Source of the DNA: Pandoraea oxalativorans
GTDB taxonomy: Bacteria; Pseudomonadota; Gammaproteobacteria; Burkholderiales; Burkholderiaceae
Assembly: GCF_000972785.3 (NCBI RefSeq)
Contig: NZ_CP011518.2
Coordinates: forward strand, 496,001-560,000
Direction: 5' to 3'
Length of the DNA stretch: 64,000 nt
The translations under genes were made by a program, and so were the position numbers. The notes beneath the pieces were generated by a model. It worked only from the letters and a program-made list of their open reading frames with translations. It searched no databases and was not told the origin of the DNA. Position 1 is the first letter of the stretch; every line of letters starts with the position of its first letter. This document shows positions 45,160 to 54,469 of this stretch, in pieces.

Positions 45160-46168
45160 AGAGGATCTCCGAGACGTAGCGGCAGCCATCCGCAGCGCGC
45201 TTGAACTGCACCACCACCTGTATCAGCGACTTCGCATACGCGATAATCTGGTCGCGGCTCATCGCCGCGCCGAAGCGCATCACCATTTGTGAGAGGCGCT
45301 CGTACATCAGCTGCGGACTGTCCGCGTGAATCGTCGTAATCGAGCCGGCGTGCCCGGAGTTAAGCAACTCGAGATAGGCATACGCTTCCGCACCGCGCAG
45401 CTCCCCCATAATCGGCCGGTCGGGCGTGAGGCGCAGCATCGCTTCGAGGAGCTCTACGGCCGTGACGCGCGCCGCCCCTTGCCCGCCTCTCGAATACAGC
45501 ATGTGCAGACAGTTACGCTGGCGCGGCCGGATTTCGCGCGCGTCTTCGATGGTCACGATGCGCTCATGCTCCGGAATCTCTTTGAGCAGCGCGTTAAGTA
45601 ACGTGGTCTTGCCGGCGTTCGCGCCGGCCGAGATCACAATGTTCTTGTGCGCGCGAACCGCGCCGCGCAAAAACGCTTCCCACTTGCGCCCCCGGTACAA
45701 TTCCCGCAGCCGTTCGTCCGAATCATCGCCGTCCTCGAGCGGCGCGTTCACGCGATCGAACGCCCCCTGCTCGCAGTATTGATCCAGCCCGATATCGAGC
45801 AGCGTGGGCTTGCGAATACACAGCGCGATGGTCTTTTCCTCGACGGCCGGTGGGCGCACGACCTGCACGCGGTAGCCGCCGCGCTCGGTGTCATCCACGC
45901 CCTCCGCCAGATTGATCGGCATCGTGGCCGCCAGCAGTGGCCGCTCCCGATCGGTTTCCTGATTGGTGTACGCGGCGGTCACCTCGGCCAGCGATTCGAG
46001 CAGCCGGTAGGTCAGCTCCGGCACATCGACGTGCTGCATATAGCGTTGGCCCTGCCGGCCGATCCACACTTCCCCGGGCCGGTTGATTGCGACTTCGGTG
46101 ATGCCAGGATCATCGAGATAGTCGGTCAGCAGCGAGAGCTTGGCGCGAAACGAAGCGATCTGTGACAT
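45146..46168 (-). CDS. virB11: VirB11 ATPase
   Basis: 340 aa. Walker A AGANAGKTT is at residues 181-189, the Asp box is IVTIEDAREI, the Walker B region is RLTPDRPIMGELRGAEAY and the His box is SGHAGSITTIHA. These match VirB11/TrwD hexameric secretion ATPases, which power pilus assembly and substrate transfer on the inner face of the membrane. It overlaps virB1 by 14 nt and lies 10 bp after virB10. Confidence 0.95.
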   Translation of the reverse strand: MSQIASFRAKLSLLTDYLDDPGITEVAINRPGEVWIGRQGQRYMQHVDVPELTYRLLESLAEVTAAYTNQETDRERPLLAATMPINLAEGVDDTERGGYRVQVVRPPAVEEKTIALCIRKPTLLDIGLDQYCEQGAFDRVNAPLEDGDDSDERLRELYRGRKWEAFLRGAVRAHKNIVISAGANAGKTTLLNALLKEIPEHERIVTIEDAREIRPRQRNCLHMLYSRGGQGAARVTAVELLEAMLRLTPDRPIMGELRGAEAYAYLELLNSGHAGSITTIHADSPQLMYERLSQMVMRFGAAMSRDQIIAYAKSLIQVVVQFKRAADGCRYVSEILYEGA

Positions 46169-46178
46169 GGGCCGGCCC

Positions 46179-47408
46179 TCACTGGATGAACGTCACGCCG
46201 CCATGCTTTGCGGCGGCGCGGGCAGCATCGATATCTGCCTGATAGACCGGCGTGAAATCGAGATCCTGGTTCACGTAAATGCGCACGCGCGAGCCGGCCG
46301 GCACGGTGATGGTGGGCGCGATGTTGATATACGGCTGAAGCACCGACTGCGAGGTTTGCGCGGCCGCCTGCTGCACCGACTGCCGATAGGCGGCCGCGGA
46401 GTTGTACTGATCGACCGGATTCACCCCGACGGTCGCAGCGCCCGCACCGATGATCGACAGCAGCGCGGACATGCCGAAGACCTCCGCAAAATGCGTGTCC
46501 ACAAGACCGCCCATACCGGACGTGCCAAGCTGGTCGGCGCCGGCGCTGTCGAGCGCCACCTCGACGCCGTCGGGTCGGCGCACCGTGTTCCAGATCACGA
46601 ACAGCCGGTCCTGCCCCTTGCGCACTTCGGCGCTGTACACACCGCACACGCGCGAACCCCAGGGAATCAGCTTGTGCCGGTCCTGTGCGCCGTACACGTC
46701 ACGCTGCACGGTCGCACACACCATGCCGGGCAAATCGGAGATCGCGCGCGGCTCCAGCACGGCCTCAATGAGCTTGCCTTGCAAAATCTTGTAGGGCAGG
46801 TTGTCGATCTGGTGCGCCTGACCGACGGCAACACCATTCCCCGAGACGGCCCGTGCGAAGCGCGAATTCGGATCTTGCGCGCCGCCACCCCCACTGCCGC
46901 CACCGAGCGCACCGGCATGGGCCTGCCCTGCCTCGCCGCGCACGCCGGCCGCTGGGTTGTTGGTATTCGGCGCGATGATGGCCGACTTCATGCGCGCTTC
47001 GAGCATGCGGCGCGCCTGTTCCTGCCGTTGCAGCTCCATCTGTTCGCGCTGGGCGGCCATTGGGTCATCGCCGGGCGTCGCGCTCGCCGGCGTTGTGGCC
47101 GGCGCGGCGGGCGCGGCGGGTGCGGACACCGCCACCGGTACGCCGGCCCCCTCCTGATCCTTGAGTTTCGGCACCGGCTTACGCTCGGCAATGCTCAGCT
47201 CGCTGTTACCCGCCGGCTTCGCCGGTTCGCTACTGACGTGCTTGATGTACCCGGCAGCAGCGAGCACGGCCGCCGCGACTGCGACCATGGCGATGCCGCC
47301 CGCCTTCTTCTTGCGGCCATCGGCCACCAGCGAATGATGGTGGTGCTGTTCCCACTCGCGCACGGCCGCCTCGCGGTCCTCCTCGGGTTCTCCGGCAGGG
47401 TCGCTCAT
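46179..47408 (-). CDS. virB10: VirB10 channel scaffold
   Basis: 409 aa. One transmembrane helix is near residues 38-55 (AGGIAMVAVAAAVLAAAGYI) after a short cytoplasmic N-terminus. A Pro/Ala-rich periplasmic linker follows, then the TrbI/VirB10 beta-barrel domain from about residue 200 (VLEPRAISDLPGMVCATVQR, LIPWGSRVCG). It ends with the conserved C-terminal strand around RIYVNQDLDFTPVY. VirB10 spans both membranes and gates the outer-membrane core complex with VirB9 and VirB7. It is 2 bp from virB9, and the two genes are probably coupled. Confidence 0.94.
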   Translation of the reverse strand: MSDPAGEPEEDREAAVREWEQHHHHSLVADGRKKKAGGIAMVAVAAAVLAAAGYIKHVSSEPAKPAGNSELSIAERKPVPKLKDQEGAGVPVAVSAPAAPAAPATTPASATPGDDPMAAQREQMELQRQEQARRMLEARMKSAIIAPNTNNPAAGVRGEAGQAHAGALGGGSGGGGAQDPNSRFARAVSGNGVAVGQAHQIDNLPYKILQGKLIEAVLEPRAISDLPGMVCATVQRDVYGAQDRHKLIPWGSRVCGVYSAEVRKGQDRLFVIWNTVRRPDGVEVALDSAGADQLGTSGMGGLVDTHFAEVFGMSALLSIIGAGAATVGVNPVDQYNSAAAYRQSVQQAAAQTSQSVLQPYINIAPTITVPAGSRVRIYVNQDLDFTPVYQADIDAARAAAKHGGVTFIQ

Positions 47409-47409
47409 G

Positions 47410-48207
47410 TCAGTTTCCCCCTCCGGGATGCGTCGGATTGCGCGCCGGAGCCCTCACCGAACCACCGAGCGCACGCTGATACGGATTGGCGTTGTTCTGC
47501 ACGCACAGATACGCGTCGCCATTGCGCAACGTGAAGAGGCTCGCCGTGCGCTCGACCACCAGGTACGTGCCTTCGCGCCGCGTGTTGACGATGGACTCGG
47601 TCCCGTCCGGCCCCACGGTGTACACGGTCGGGATCTCGGCGTTCTGGTCGAACAGGAAGTAAGTGAATTGACCGTCATCAAAGGCGCGAGTCAGCCGGAT
47701 GGCCGACTTATTGCCCGAGGTGCCGTAATCGAGATTGAGCTTCGACGGGTCGAAGCCGTGGTTAGATCGGCCCGTACCGCCTGACTGGCCCGTGTTGGTA
47801 TTCGGATAGATGAAGCGCACCAGGAAGGTCTGCGAAGCGCGGTTCTTCGCGCTCATGAGCTTGAAGTAATACGTGCGCTTGTCCGTAATCACGGTCAGGT
47901 TCGTGGCCGCGTTCGGCTCGACCGGCTTGATGAAAAGGCGGTTCTGGTACGGCACCGTCTGCCAGGCGATCGAGTCGCCTACGGTCACGACCTTGACCGT
48001 CTCGTCGTCGGCGAATTCGATCGAGGTCTGATAGCCATACGTGCCGACCAGCTCATAGACCTGATTGGGATCGTAGGCCACCTGTTTCACCCGATCGTCG
48101 GTCACCAGCTGTTTGGGCTTTTTGGCGGCCCACGCCGGGGCCAGCGCCAGCGGCACGCAGACACCGCCCAGAAGAACAAGCGCGAGGGACGCAGCGTTGG
48201 GTTTCAT
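47410..48207 (-). CDS. virB9: VirB9 outer-membrane core component
   Basis: 265 aa with a signal peptide ending APAWAA. The family blocks are YDPNQVYELVGTYGYQTSIEF near residue 45, TNLTVITDKRTYYFKL near 105 and DGQFTYFLF near 187. It packs with VirB7 lipoprotein and VirB10 to form the core-complex ring. Its C-terminus is short and Pro/Gly-rich. Confidence 0.94.
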   Translation of the reverse strand: MKPNAASLALVLLGGVCVPLALAPAWAAKKPKQLVTDDRVKQVAYDPNQVYELVGTYGYQTSIEFADDETVKVVTVGDSIAWQTVPYQNRLFIKPVEPNAATNLTVITDKRTYYFKLMSAKNRASQTFLVRFIYPNTNTGQSGGTGRSNHGFDPSKLNLDYGTSGNKSAIRLTRAFDDGQFTYFLFDQNAEIPTVYTVGPDGTESIVNTRREGTYLVVERTASLFTLRNGDAYLCVQNNANPYQRALGGSVRAPARNPTHPGGGN

Positions 48208-48270
48208 GGTCGGTGTCCTTGCTGAATTCGATGACGGGTGCCGGTCATTGACGTCGATTATTAACGCAGG

Positions 48271-48945
48271 TTACTGCCGGCTCAGTTCCTGATCTTTGCG
48301 ATACGCCGTCGCGGCGAAACCCAGCGCGTTTTCCCAGCGATCGCCCAGCGCGAGCGGTTTGAACGTGAAGGTGTAGCGCACCAGCGCGGTGTAGTACTCC
48401 GTCTTCGGCTCCGTGCCAGCTTTCTCGGTAATCGACTGAAACGACACCTGATAGGCATCTTTGCCCAACGAGGTAATGCCGGTGATTTTGGGATAACGTC
48501 GCCCCCCCTGCCCGACCAGGTAGTACGGGTTTTGCGAGTTCTCCGCAGCAGTTTCCGCGTCGTACTGGCGCGCCACGTCGGGCGTGGCGTGCAGCCGGCA
48601 CAGATCGGCAAAGCGCTGTCGCCATGCCGGATCGAAAGTGTTGCAGTCCATGATGAAGTCGTACACCTGGCTCTGAACGAAGCTCTCCTGTCCTGTGATC
48701 GTCTCCCGGTCCACCACCTGTTGTTTGAGTACGTGGCCGTTGGCATCCATCACGGACACGACGGGGATCACGGTATGGATGGTTGCGAGCACCGTGATGG
48801 CGCTCGCCATGCCGCCGACGACGAAGAGCAGCAGACCGATGAACAGATAGGCGCGGTTTCGCTCCTGCTTGAGCTTGTTCGAGCCGCCCAGTTGCAAACT
48901 TTGGGTATTGGCGTCGCCTTTGAAAGTGCCACGTCCGAAATTCAT
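48271..48945 (-). CDS. virB8: VirB8 inner-membrane assembly factor
   Basis: 224 aa from ATG 48945 (MNFGRGTFKGDANTQSLQLG), which has GGGG upstream and overlaps the virB6 stop (ATGA). The longer open frame is read-through. A single transmembrane helix at about residues 34-57 is followed by the NTF2-like periplasmic domain: QVYDFIMDCNTFDPAWRQRF, YFLVGQGG-like segment and KAGTEPKTEYYTALVRYTF. VirB8 nucleates channel assembly through VirB9 and VirB10. Confidence 0.92.
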   Translation of the reverse strand: MNFGRGTFKGDANTQSLQLGGSNKLKQERNRAYLFIGLLLFVVGGMASAITVLATIHTVIPVVSVMDANGHVLKQQVVDRETITGQESFVQSQVYDFIMDCNTFDPAWRQRFADLCRLHATPDVARQYDAETAAENSQNPYYLVGQGGRRYPKITGITSLGKDAYQVSFQSITEKAGTEPKTEYYTALVRYTFTFKPLALGDRWENALGFAATAYRKDQELSRQ

Positions 48946-49802
48946 CTGACCGCCCCTTTCGAGAGCGCCATGCGCACGATCATCATCAACACGCCAGTCG
49001 ACGACGAAGCACCACCCGCAAGGGCCGACGCCCACCCGCGAACGCCCAGCATGAACAAGATCAAGACGCCTTCCACGAGGACGAGCTGAGCGGTTTGCTC
49101 ACTGGTTGCCAAATTTTCAGACTGCGCGACCATTCCCGCCGTCGCGATGGCATCGCCAAACGCCATATAACCAAAGCGAACAATGGCGATGACCAAGATG
49201 TAAATGAAGCAGAAATTCAGCATCATGCTCAGCCAGTTCATGAACCACTGTCGCGTTTGCGGAAACATCAGAAAACCGATAAACAAGGGGCAAAGCACCA
49301 TCGTGATCGCCAGCCCAAACTTGGCGATGGTCATATAGACGAGCGCGAGAACAAACAGAAGGGAGTTCAAGGCGAACAGAAAAATGCCGTCACAGATCAT
49401 GGCGAATTGATAGAGGTCCAATGCACGAAGCCGTGTAGAAACGGCATCCACATTGCTATACAACGCATCAAGCATCGAGGCCGTGGGCTGCCCGGCCATA
49501 ATCGTTGCCGCGGTGCTCTCCATGAACGACACGAAGGCGTTGTAGAGCTTCTGTGCCAGACCGCCCCAGCTGAGCGTGCCGAATACCGCCACCGTCATGA
49601 CGCATTTCGCGAGGAAGTCTTTCCACTGGAAGCTGGCATATCCGGCATAAACCTGGTAGCCAAAGATCGCCCAATAGAGCACGGCAGCGAAGTAAAGCGG
49701 AGTCGAGATTGCATCTGCGATGGCCGGGTACGTTTGCGACAGAAACGATTGGGTGACCCCGTCCGCAGCCCCCACCAAGCCATGTAAGGTCATGTTGGCC
49801 AT
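48942..49802 (-). CDS. virB6: VirB6 polytopic membrane channel protein
   Basis: 286 aa with five to seven hydrophobic helices, for example YFAAVLYWAIFGYQVYAGYA, IFLFALNSLLFVLALVYMTI, AITMVLCPLFIGFLMFP and LVEGVLILFMLGV. TrbL/VirB6 features include the conserved Trp in FSWK-like context (FQWKDFLAKC) and PLFIGFLMFPQTRQWFMNWL. It forms the inner-membrane path for DNA. The start follows the upstream gene by 1 bp. Confidence 0.9.
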   Translation of the reverse strand: MANMTLHGLVGAADGVTQSFLSQTYPAIADAISTPLYFAAVLYWAIFGYQVYAGYASFQWKDFLAKCVMTVAVFGTLSWGGLAQKLYNAFVSFMESTAATIMAGQPTASMLDALYSNVDAVSTRLRALDLYQFAMICDGIFLFALNSLLFVLALVYMTIAKFGLAITMVLCPLFIGFLMFPQTRQWFMNWLSMMLNFCFIYILVIAIVRFGYMAFGDAIATAGMVAQSENLATSEQTAQLVLVEGVLILFMLGVRGWASALAGGASSSTGVLMMIVRMALSKGAVR

Positions 49803-49803
49803 C

Positions 49804-50202
49804 CTATTTCGCTCCCATCACTTCTTGCCAATGCGCCTTGACCCGAGGATCAAGCACGTCGTTACGACTGATTGACGCGCCGGTATAGTGGGCAACACGG
49901 TTGCGTATTTCGCCAATGCAAAATGTGAAGTTTCGGGCCGTGGGATCGGCATTTTCGAAGAGAATTTCCCCGCAGCGGATGGGATAAAGGGGAACCCACC
50001 GGCCCAATTGCCGTCGACTAGCGGTCAGCAGCGGATTGTCAGCTGGCACGACACGTACACGGCTGTCATTCGATGGTTGGGGCGGTACGCTGAAAGCGCT
50101 GGCGTCCGGTTCCGCTGACTGCCTCGGAAGGAGGTAGTACACCGCTCCGCCGATGGCCACAGCCATCGCAAAGCCAGATACGACCATCCAGACGCTACGC
50201 AT
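49804..50202 (-). CDS. Small inner-membrane conjugation protein
   Basis: 132 aa from ATG 50202 (MRSVWMVVSGFAMAVAIGGA), within the T4SS operon and overlapping the upstream lipoprotein gene by 8 nt. One N-terminal transmembrane helix is followed by a periplasmic part containing RQLGRWVPLYPIRCGEIL and ARNFTFCIGEIRNRVAHYTG, with two Cys that could pair. I do not recognise the family. Its position between virB7-like and virB6 suggests an accessory channel subunit or an entry-exclusion partner. Confidence 0.7.
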   Translation of the reverse strand: MRSVWMVVSGFAMAVAIGGAVYYLLPRQSAEPDASAFSVPPQPSNDSRVRVVPADNPLLTASRRQLGRWVPLYPIRCGEILFENADPTARNFTFCIGEIRNRVAHYTGASISRNDVLDPRVKAHWQEVMGAK

Positions 50203-50404
50203 GGGTCGTCCCTCCGAAGCTGCCCGTGTTGAGCCGGTTGAATTCGCAGCCACACGGCGACTTGTCGAACTTGTTCGGTGTGCTCGCGCAGCCCGAAAGG
50301 AGTGCTGCGAGAACCAGCATCATGAACAGACGCCAACTCTTCCTGACGAGCAGGATCATTGGCCACGTCAGCACGATCGCGGGCAAAAAAGCGAAAAATT
50401 TCAT
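50195..50404 (-). CDS. virB7: VirB7-like lipoprotein
   Basis: 69 aa from ATG 50404 (MKFFAFLPAIVLTW). A shorter start inside (MMLVLAALLSGC) is possible. LAALLSGCAS is a lipobox with the lipidated Cys, so the mature lipoprotein has about 20 residues, including the two Cys of SPCGCEFN. The position after virB5 and the size fit VirB7/EexN-type lipoproteins, which anchor the core complex or block redundant mating. I cannot separate those two roles by sequence. Confidence 0.65.
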   Translation of the reverse strand: MKFFAFLPAIVLTWPMILLVRKSWRLFMMLVLAALLSGCASTPNKFDKSPCGCEFNRLNTGSFGGTTHA

Positions 50405-50450
50405 GATGGCGGCTCCTTGTTGGCTGTTGTGTCTCACAGGCGAGGACGGC

Positions 50451-51122
50451 TCACTGTCCGGAGCGGCGGAAATACTTCTGCGTCGCGGCCGTCGCCTGGT
50501 TCTGCTCGTTCACCATGTTCGCTTGCAGATTCATGTTCATCGTATTGAGCTTGGCCATCGCGCTCTGCAACATGCCGTTCTCGCTCGAAATGCGGTTTTG
50601 CAGATCCTGTGCGTCCTTGATGTTCGTCGTGACGTCGATCTGCTGGCTCAGGCGTGCCAGATTGATCAGGTGCGTCTGGACTTCCGAATACAGCGCGTCG
50701 CCACCGGCGAGCGCAGCACGCACGGCATCGGTACTCATCTTGTACGACGTGGCGTCCTGCGCTTGAGGATTGGCAAAAACATCCTGCGGCATCGTTTTGA
50801 TGAGCTTCTCGTAATCGGCCTGCTTCGAGGCGAACGCGCCGCTTTGCTGCTGCGCGACAACTTCCTGCCACGATCCCGGCACCACCGACGCCGCATGCAG
50901 GGCATCGCTCAGGCCGATTTGCCCGCGGCCGTAGGTGCCCGTGATCGCCGCATACTGGCTCTTGAGCGTTTCGTATTGCTGCTCCAACTGTTTGAACTGC
51001 TGTTGCAACTGAAGCACCGTCGCCTCGTCGAACGTCGGAATGCCACCCGCGGGCGCGGGCGCGGAGATCCCGAGTGATGCCCCTGCAACCGCAACGGTGA
51101 ATGCTACGTGAGCGTTTTTCAT
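50451..51122 (-). CDS. virB5: VirB5 minor pilus protein
   Basis: 223 aa with a signal peptide (about residues 1-26, ending APAPAGG). A long alpha-helical body follows: TVLQLQQQFKQLEQQYETLK, AITGTYGRGQIGL (the ItGsrG-like motif of VirB5/TraC) and LSQQIDVTTNIKDAQDLQNR. VirB5 sits at the pilus tip and helps adhesion to recipients. The start overlaps the virB4 stop by 4 nt. Confidence 0.92.
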   Translation of the reverse strand: MKNAHVAFTVAVAGASLGISAPAPAGGIPTFDEATVLQLQQQFKQLEQQYETLKSQYAAITGTYGRGQIGLSDALHAASVVPGSWQEVVAQQQSGAFASKQADYEKLIKTMPQDVFANPQAQDATSYKMSTDAVRAALAGGDALYSEVQTHLINLARLSQQIDVTTNIKDAQDLQNRISSENGMLQSAMAKLNTMNMNLQANMVNEQNQATAATQKYFRRSGQ

Positions 51123-53806
51123 GCGCGTGCTCCTTGGCTCGTGAGGTTGTGCGCGAGGTTGTGGGTGTTGCGCGCCAGCGCGCGTTCCATAAACACCGGC
51201 CCCCAGACCTCGGGATCTTCGGTGCCGAATTCACGCATGAGCTCGTGCATGAGCGCGACGCCCTTATCGTTCGAGGACAGCACCGGAATGAACTCCGGCA
51301 AGTCGGACAGATCGAACACCGCCCGGATCGACTCGTTGCCGCGCCGGATCAGAAACTTGTAGGCTTCGGGTGGGGTGTCCCGAATGAAGTCGTACTCCGC
51401 GGGCGTGAGCTCGAGCTCGTCGATCAGGTCCGCGCGGCTCGCGTTGCCGTTGGGCAGATACAGCTTGGTCGCCGTCTGCTTCTTGATCGAGTCGGTTTCG
51501 CTGTAAAGAAATTTGGCGTCGGGGGTGACGAAACCGAGAATGCCGTTCTTGCGGCGAATCTGCATGAGGTAGCTGTCGATCTTCTCGCGCCAATAGGCGT
51601 GCTTGACGAGGTTTTGCCCTTCCTCGAGCACGATGATGAACGGCTCGCCGTTCATCGACTGCTCGATGCGATGAAATGGGTAGCTCAGCACTACGGGCAA
51701 CTCCGGGCGGGCAGTGCCATCCTTGATCAGTTGCCGCATCTCGTAGCAGTAATGCCGGCACGTACGCAAATCGATGTTGTCGGTCTCGTTATCGAACACG
51801 CCCGCATTCGCGCCCGCAACGCCGTTGGCGCCGTGCCACACGCGCATGTCTTTGGCGAGCTCGCTCTGGCCAAAGCACCAGGCCACGTTGCGCAACCGGC
51901 GGTCTTCGACGGGCAGTTCGTAGTTCTCGGTCACCGCCGACTTGAACCGGTCAATGTCATCGGGAACCAGCTTGCCGCCGTAGCAGGTGCGCATCAGCGT
52001 GAGCAGTTCGACCAGATAGGCGCGGTTCTCGGGCGTATCGGGCAGGCTGAACGGGTTCCAACCGGTCGTGCCCTGCACGGAAAGCGTCGTGTGCCGACCA
52101 CCCATCATGCACATGAATACCTTGGCGCCTTCTCGGTTGTCGAACCAGAACACGCGCGGCAACGCTTTGTCGGCCATCGTCACCAGCGCGGCCAGCAGCG
52201 TGGTCTTGCCCGCGCCGGTGTCGGCCGTGAGAGCGAAATGGCCAGCTACCATCCCCTCCATCTCGCGATGGAAATTGAAGTAGTAGGCCGTGCCGCTCTC
52301 GGTCTCGAATGGCATGATGGCCGGCCCCCACAGGTTCTCGTCGATCTTGCCCACTGCAAAGTTGTGCAACGACGCAAAGCCGGCGAAGTTGCCCGACTTG
52401 ATCTTGCCGCGCCGGCCCATGAAGTGTTGCGCCTGACCCGGCAGTTGCGCCCAGAAGAACGTTTCCAGGGCGAACCATTCGCGCACGGGCTTCACGCCGA
52501 GATTCACAAATGCCTTCTTGAGCAAGCCGACGGCGGCATCGAGCTCGGCTATCGTTTCACGTCGGTTATCAAGGGCATCAACACGCTTCACGGTGGCCGG
52601 GACATGCACCAGCATGGTCAAATGATGCAGGCCGTTGACCGAGCGACCGCGCGTGAGGTCTTGTAGCCCCCGCGTGATCTCGTCCTTGTCTTCCTCGGCC
52701 ACGCCCTCGTGATCGTTGACCGCCAGGCGCCGACGCTCCTGACGCATGTCATGCTCAGCGCTGATGCGGTCGGTAAAGAAGAACGATTGCGTGATGATGT
52801 ACTCAACCGGCTGCTGCAAAAATTCGTCGAGCATGCGCGAGGGCGTGCGCGACGGCCACTCGGCCATGCTCAGCATCGCTGCGGCGCGCGTACCGCTGAG
52901 GTTCTGCACGGCCATCATGTTGCTGACCATCTTGAAATCGACCCACGAGACGGCCAGCGTGCGATCAAGCGGCAGCTCGGTCACGGGCACGCGCTCGTCT
53001 TCAAGATTGATCAGGTAGTGCAGAAACGCCCCGATCTCGGTGTAGTTTTCCCCGAGATAGTCGAGCACTTCGTCACGGCCATAGGTCTCGCGCTGGCCGA
53101 GATCCGTCACAAACTTGTGCCAGTCGAGTTTGAACTGCTCGATCGCGACGCGCGCTTCGGCCGCACTCACGATGTCACTCACCCACTGTGGCCGGCGCTG
53201 AACTCGCAGCTTGCGCGCGCCATAGGCCGCCAGCGTCTGCACCACAAAGTTAGACGCCTCATGAACGTCCTTGGCCTGTTCCTCGAACGATGCCAGATCG
53301 TCTTGCGTGAGCTTCTCGCCTGATACCAGCGAGAACAGGCGATCGAGCACGCCGGGCGCGCCGTGGCGAAAGCGGTTGCGAACGATCGAGATATAAATCT
53401 CGTTCACGTAGAACGAGCGCTGGCGATAGCGCTCGCGCCAGGCCGCATTGAACTTGCGCGCGAACCACGTTCCGCCCTCGCCTGCCGGATACTGGTTCAC
53501 CTTGCGGCGAATCAGATGGACGTAGATGCCCCGGTCGCTGTTGGCGATCGAGCGCAGCACGGTATTACGCCGGGACTCGAACTGACGGATCTGCTCGGCG
53601 CTCAACGATTCGAAGTAAAGGCCGTCCACCTTGACGACCTGCACTAGCCCGTCATCCTTGGTGATGACGGTCTCGTCATCGTAGTGCACGGTGTACGGGA
53701 CCATGTCGCTCAGCGCCATTTCCCTCGCGTCGGCACTGGCTCCGGGCGGGACCGGCATCGACAGCGACAGGTCGAATTTGGCTTTGAGCACATCAGCGAG
53801 GCGCAT
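51119..53806 (-). CDS. virB4: VirB4 ATPase
   Basis: 895 aa. The N-terminal CagE/TrbE/VirB domain covers about residues 1-480 (ERVPVTELPLDRTLAVSWVD, GPAIMPFETESGTAYYFNFH). The RecA-like ATPase domain has Walker A ADTGAGKTT (528-536), Walker B in EPFIIVLEEGQNLVKHAYWR and IGFVTPDAKFLY-like strand GILGFVTPDAKFL. It is the largest T4SS ATPase and drives pilin mobilisation and transfer. It overlaps virB3 by 14 nt and virB5 by 4 nt. Confidence 0.95.
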   Translation of the reverse strand: MRLADVLKAKFDLSLSMPVPPGASADAREMALSDMVPYTVHYDDETVITKDDGLVQVVKVDGLYFESLSAEQIRQFESRRNTVLRSIANSDRGIYVHLIRRKVNQYPAGEGGTWFARKFNAAWRERYRQRSFYVNEIYISIVRNRFRHGAPGVLDRLFSLVSGEKLTQDDLASFEEQAKDVHEASNFVVQTLAAYGARKLRVQRRPQWVSDIVSAAEARVAIEQFKLDWHKFVTDLGQRETYGRDEVLDYLGENYTEIGAFLHYLINLEDERVPVTELPLDRTLAVSWVDFKMVSNMMAVQNLSGTRAAAMLSMAEWPSRTPSRMLDEFLQQPVEYIITQSFFFTDRISAEHDMRQERRRLAVNDHEGVAEEDKDEITRGLQDLTRGRSVNGLHHLTMLVHVPATVKRVDALDNRRETIAELDAAVGLLKKAFVNLGVKPVREWFALETFFWAQLPGQAQHFMGRRGKIKSGNFAGFASLHNFAVGKIDENLWGPAIMPFETESGTAYYFNFHREMEGMVAGHFALTADTGAGKTTLLAALVTMADKALPRVFWFDNREGAKVFMCMMGGRHTTLSVQGTTGWNPFSLPDTPENRAYLVELLTLMRTCYGGKLVPDDIDRFKSAVTENYELPVEDRRLRNVAWCFGQSELAKDMRVWHGANGVAGANAGVFDNETDNIDLRTCRHYCYEMRQLIKDGTARPELPVVLSYPFHRIEQSMNGEPFIIVLEEGQNLVKHAYWREKIDSYLMQIRRKNGILGFVTPDAKFLYSETDSIKKQTATKLYLPNGNASRADLIDELELTPAEYDFIRDTPPEAYKFLIRRGNESIRAVFDLSDLPEFIPVLSSNDKGVALMHELMREFGTEDPEVWGPVFMERALARNTHNLAHNLTSQGARA

Positions 53807-54092
53807 AGCGTCGGCACTCCCAAAGCCTTTGGTTCGGACACGCTTTCAAATGGGTGGCGGCCGAAAGGATGTCGAACAGGTACACGTCTTTGAGGCAAAC
53901 CAGATAGCTGATCAGCAACAAGACCGGAATCAATGCCGCCGCCCACAGCGAGCGCGTGATTAACGCGGCCATGCCGGGAAAATAGAAACTCATCGCCAGA
54001 CTGGCCAACGTGAGGCCACCTACCATCGTAGGCCGGGTCATCGCCGCGACAAGCGGCTCCCCTTCGTCGAGAAGCGGGGCGTCCTGGCTCAT
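53793..54092 (-). CDS. virB3: VirB3 inner-membrane protein
   Basis: 99 aa from ATG 54092 (MSQDAPLLDEGEPLVAAMTR). Residues upstream in the open frame are a shadow of virB2. RPTMVGGLTLASLAMSFYFP is the conserved VirB3 start region and first helix, and LIPVLLLISYLVCLKDVYL is the second. It associates with VirB4. It overlaps both neighbours, indicating translational coupling. Confidence 0.9.
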   Translation of the reverse strand: MSQDAPLLDEGEPLVAAMTRPTMVGGLTLASLAMSFYFPGMAALITRSLWAAALIPVLLLISYLVCLKDVYLFDILSAATHLKACPNQRLWECRRYAPR

Positions 54093-54469
54093 ACCGAGCC
54101 CCCGGCACGGCTTTTGAGGTCGGACACGATGTTTGGCGCGAAGAATACGAGCCCGATGCCCAGGCCCCAGCCACCGAGCGCCATCATGTCGATGCGGCCC
54201 GTTTTCCAGCGGTAGCCCTGGATCGCAAGCGTGATGATGCCGATGTAGTAGCCCCACTCGTAGATCAGCAGTTGCGTGACCGATTTCAGGAATTGTGTGA
54301 TGCCATCAAAAGCACCACCGCCGGCGCTTTGGGCGTTGGCCAACCCGGGAAGCAACACGAAGGCGACGACCAGCAAGTTCACCGTCAGTTCGAGCGCCTT
54401 GTCGACTTTGTCACTGGGGGGAAGATCGATTTTCCCCTGTCCCTGTTTACGAGTTCCATGCTCTTTCAT
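54089..54469 (-). CDS. virB2: VirB2 pilin
   Basis: 126 aa from ATG 54469 (MKEHGTRKQGQGK), with GGGTGAACGCT upstream. A GTG nine bases earlier is possible. After a charged leader, the hydrophobic VNLLVVAFVLLPGLANAQSA gives a signal/cleavage site at ANA. Two transmembrane helices of the mature pilin follow (QLLIYEWGYYIGIITLAIQG, MALGGWGLGIGLVFFAPNIV). VirB2 is the pilus subunit. The long N-terminal extension is typical of VirB2-type prepilins. It is the first gene of the virB operon. Confidence 0.9.
   Translation of the reverse strand: MKEHGTRKQGQGKIDLPPSDKVDKALELTVNLLVVAFVLLPGLANAQSAGGGAFDGITQFLKSVTQLLIYEWGYYIGIITLAIQGYRWKTGRIDMMALGGWGLGIGLVFFAPNIVSDLKSRAGGSV

Noticed and set aside
46140-47534. 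464-codon plus-strand open frame
   Set aside because: Antisense to virB10 and its neighbours, His/Arg/Gly-rich with no motifs, typical of GC-rich shadow frames.
51101-52666. 521-codon plus-strand open frame
   Set aside because: Exact antisense of virB4, composition rich in Arg, His, Gln and Val, no domains. The minus-strand gene is unmistakable.
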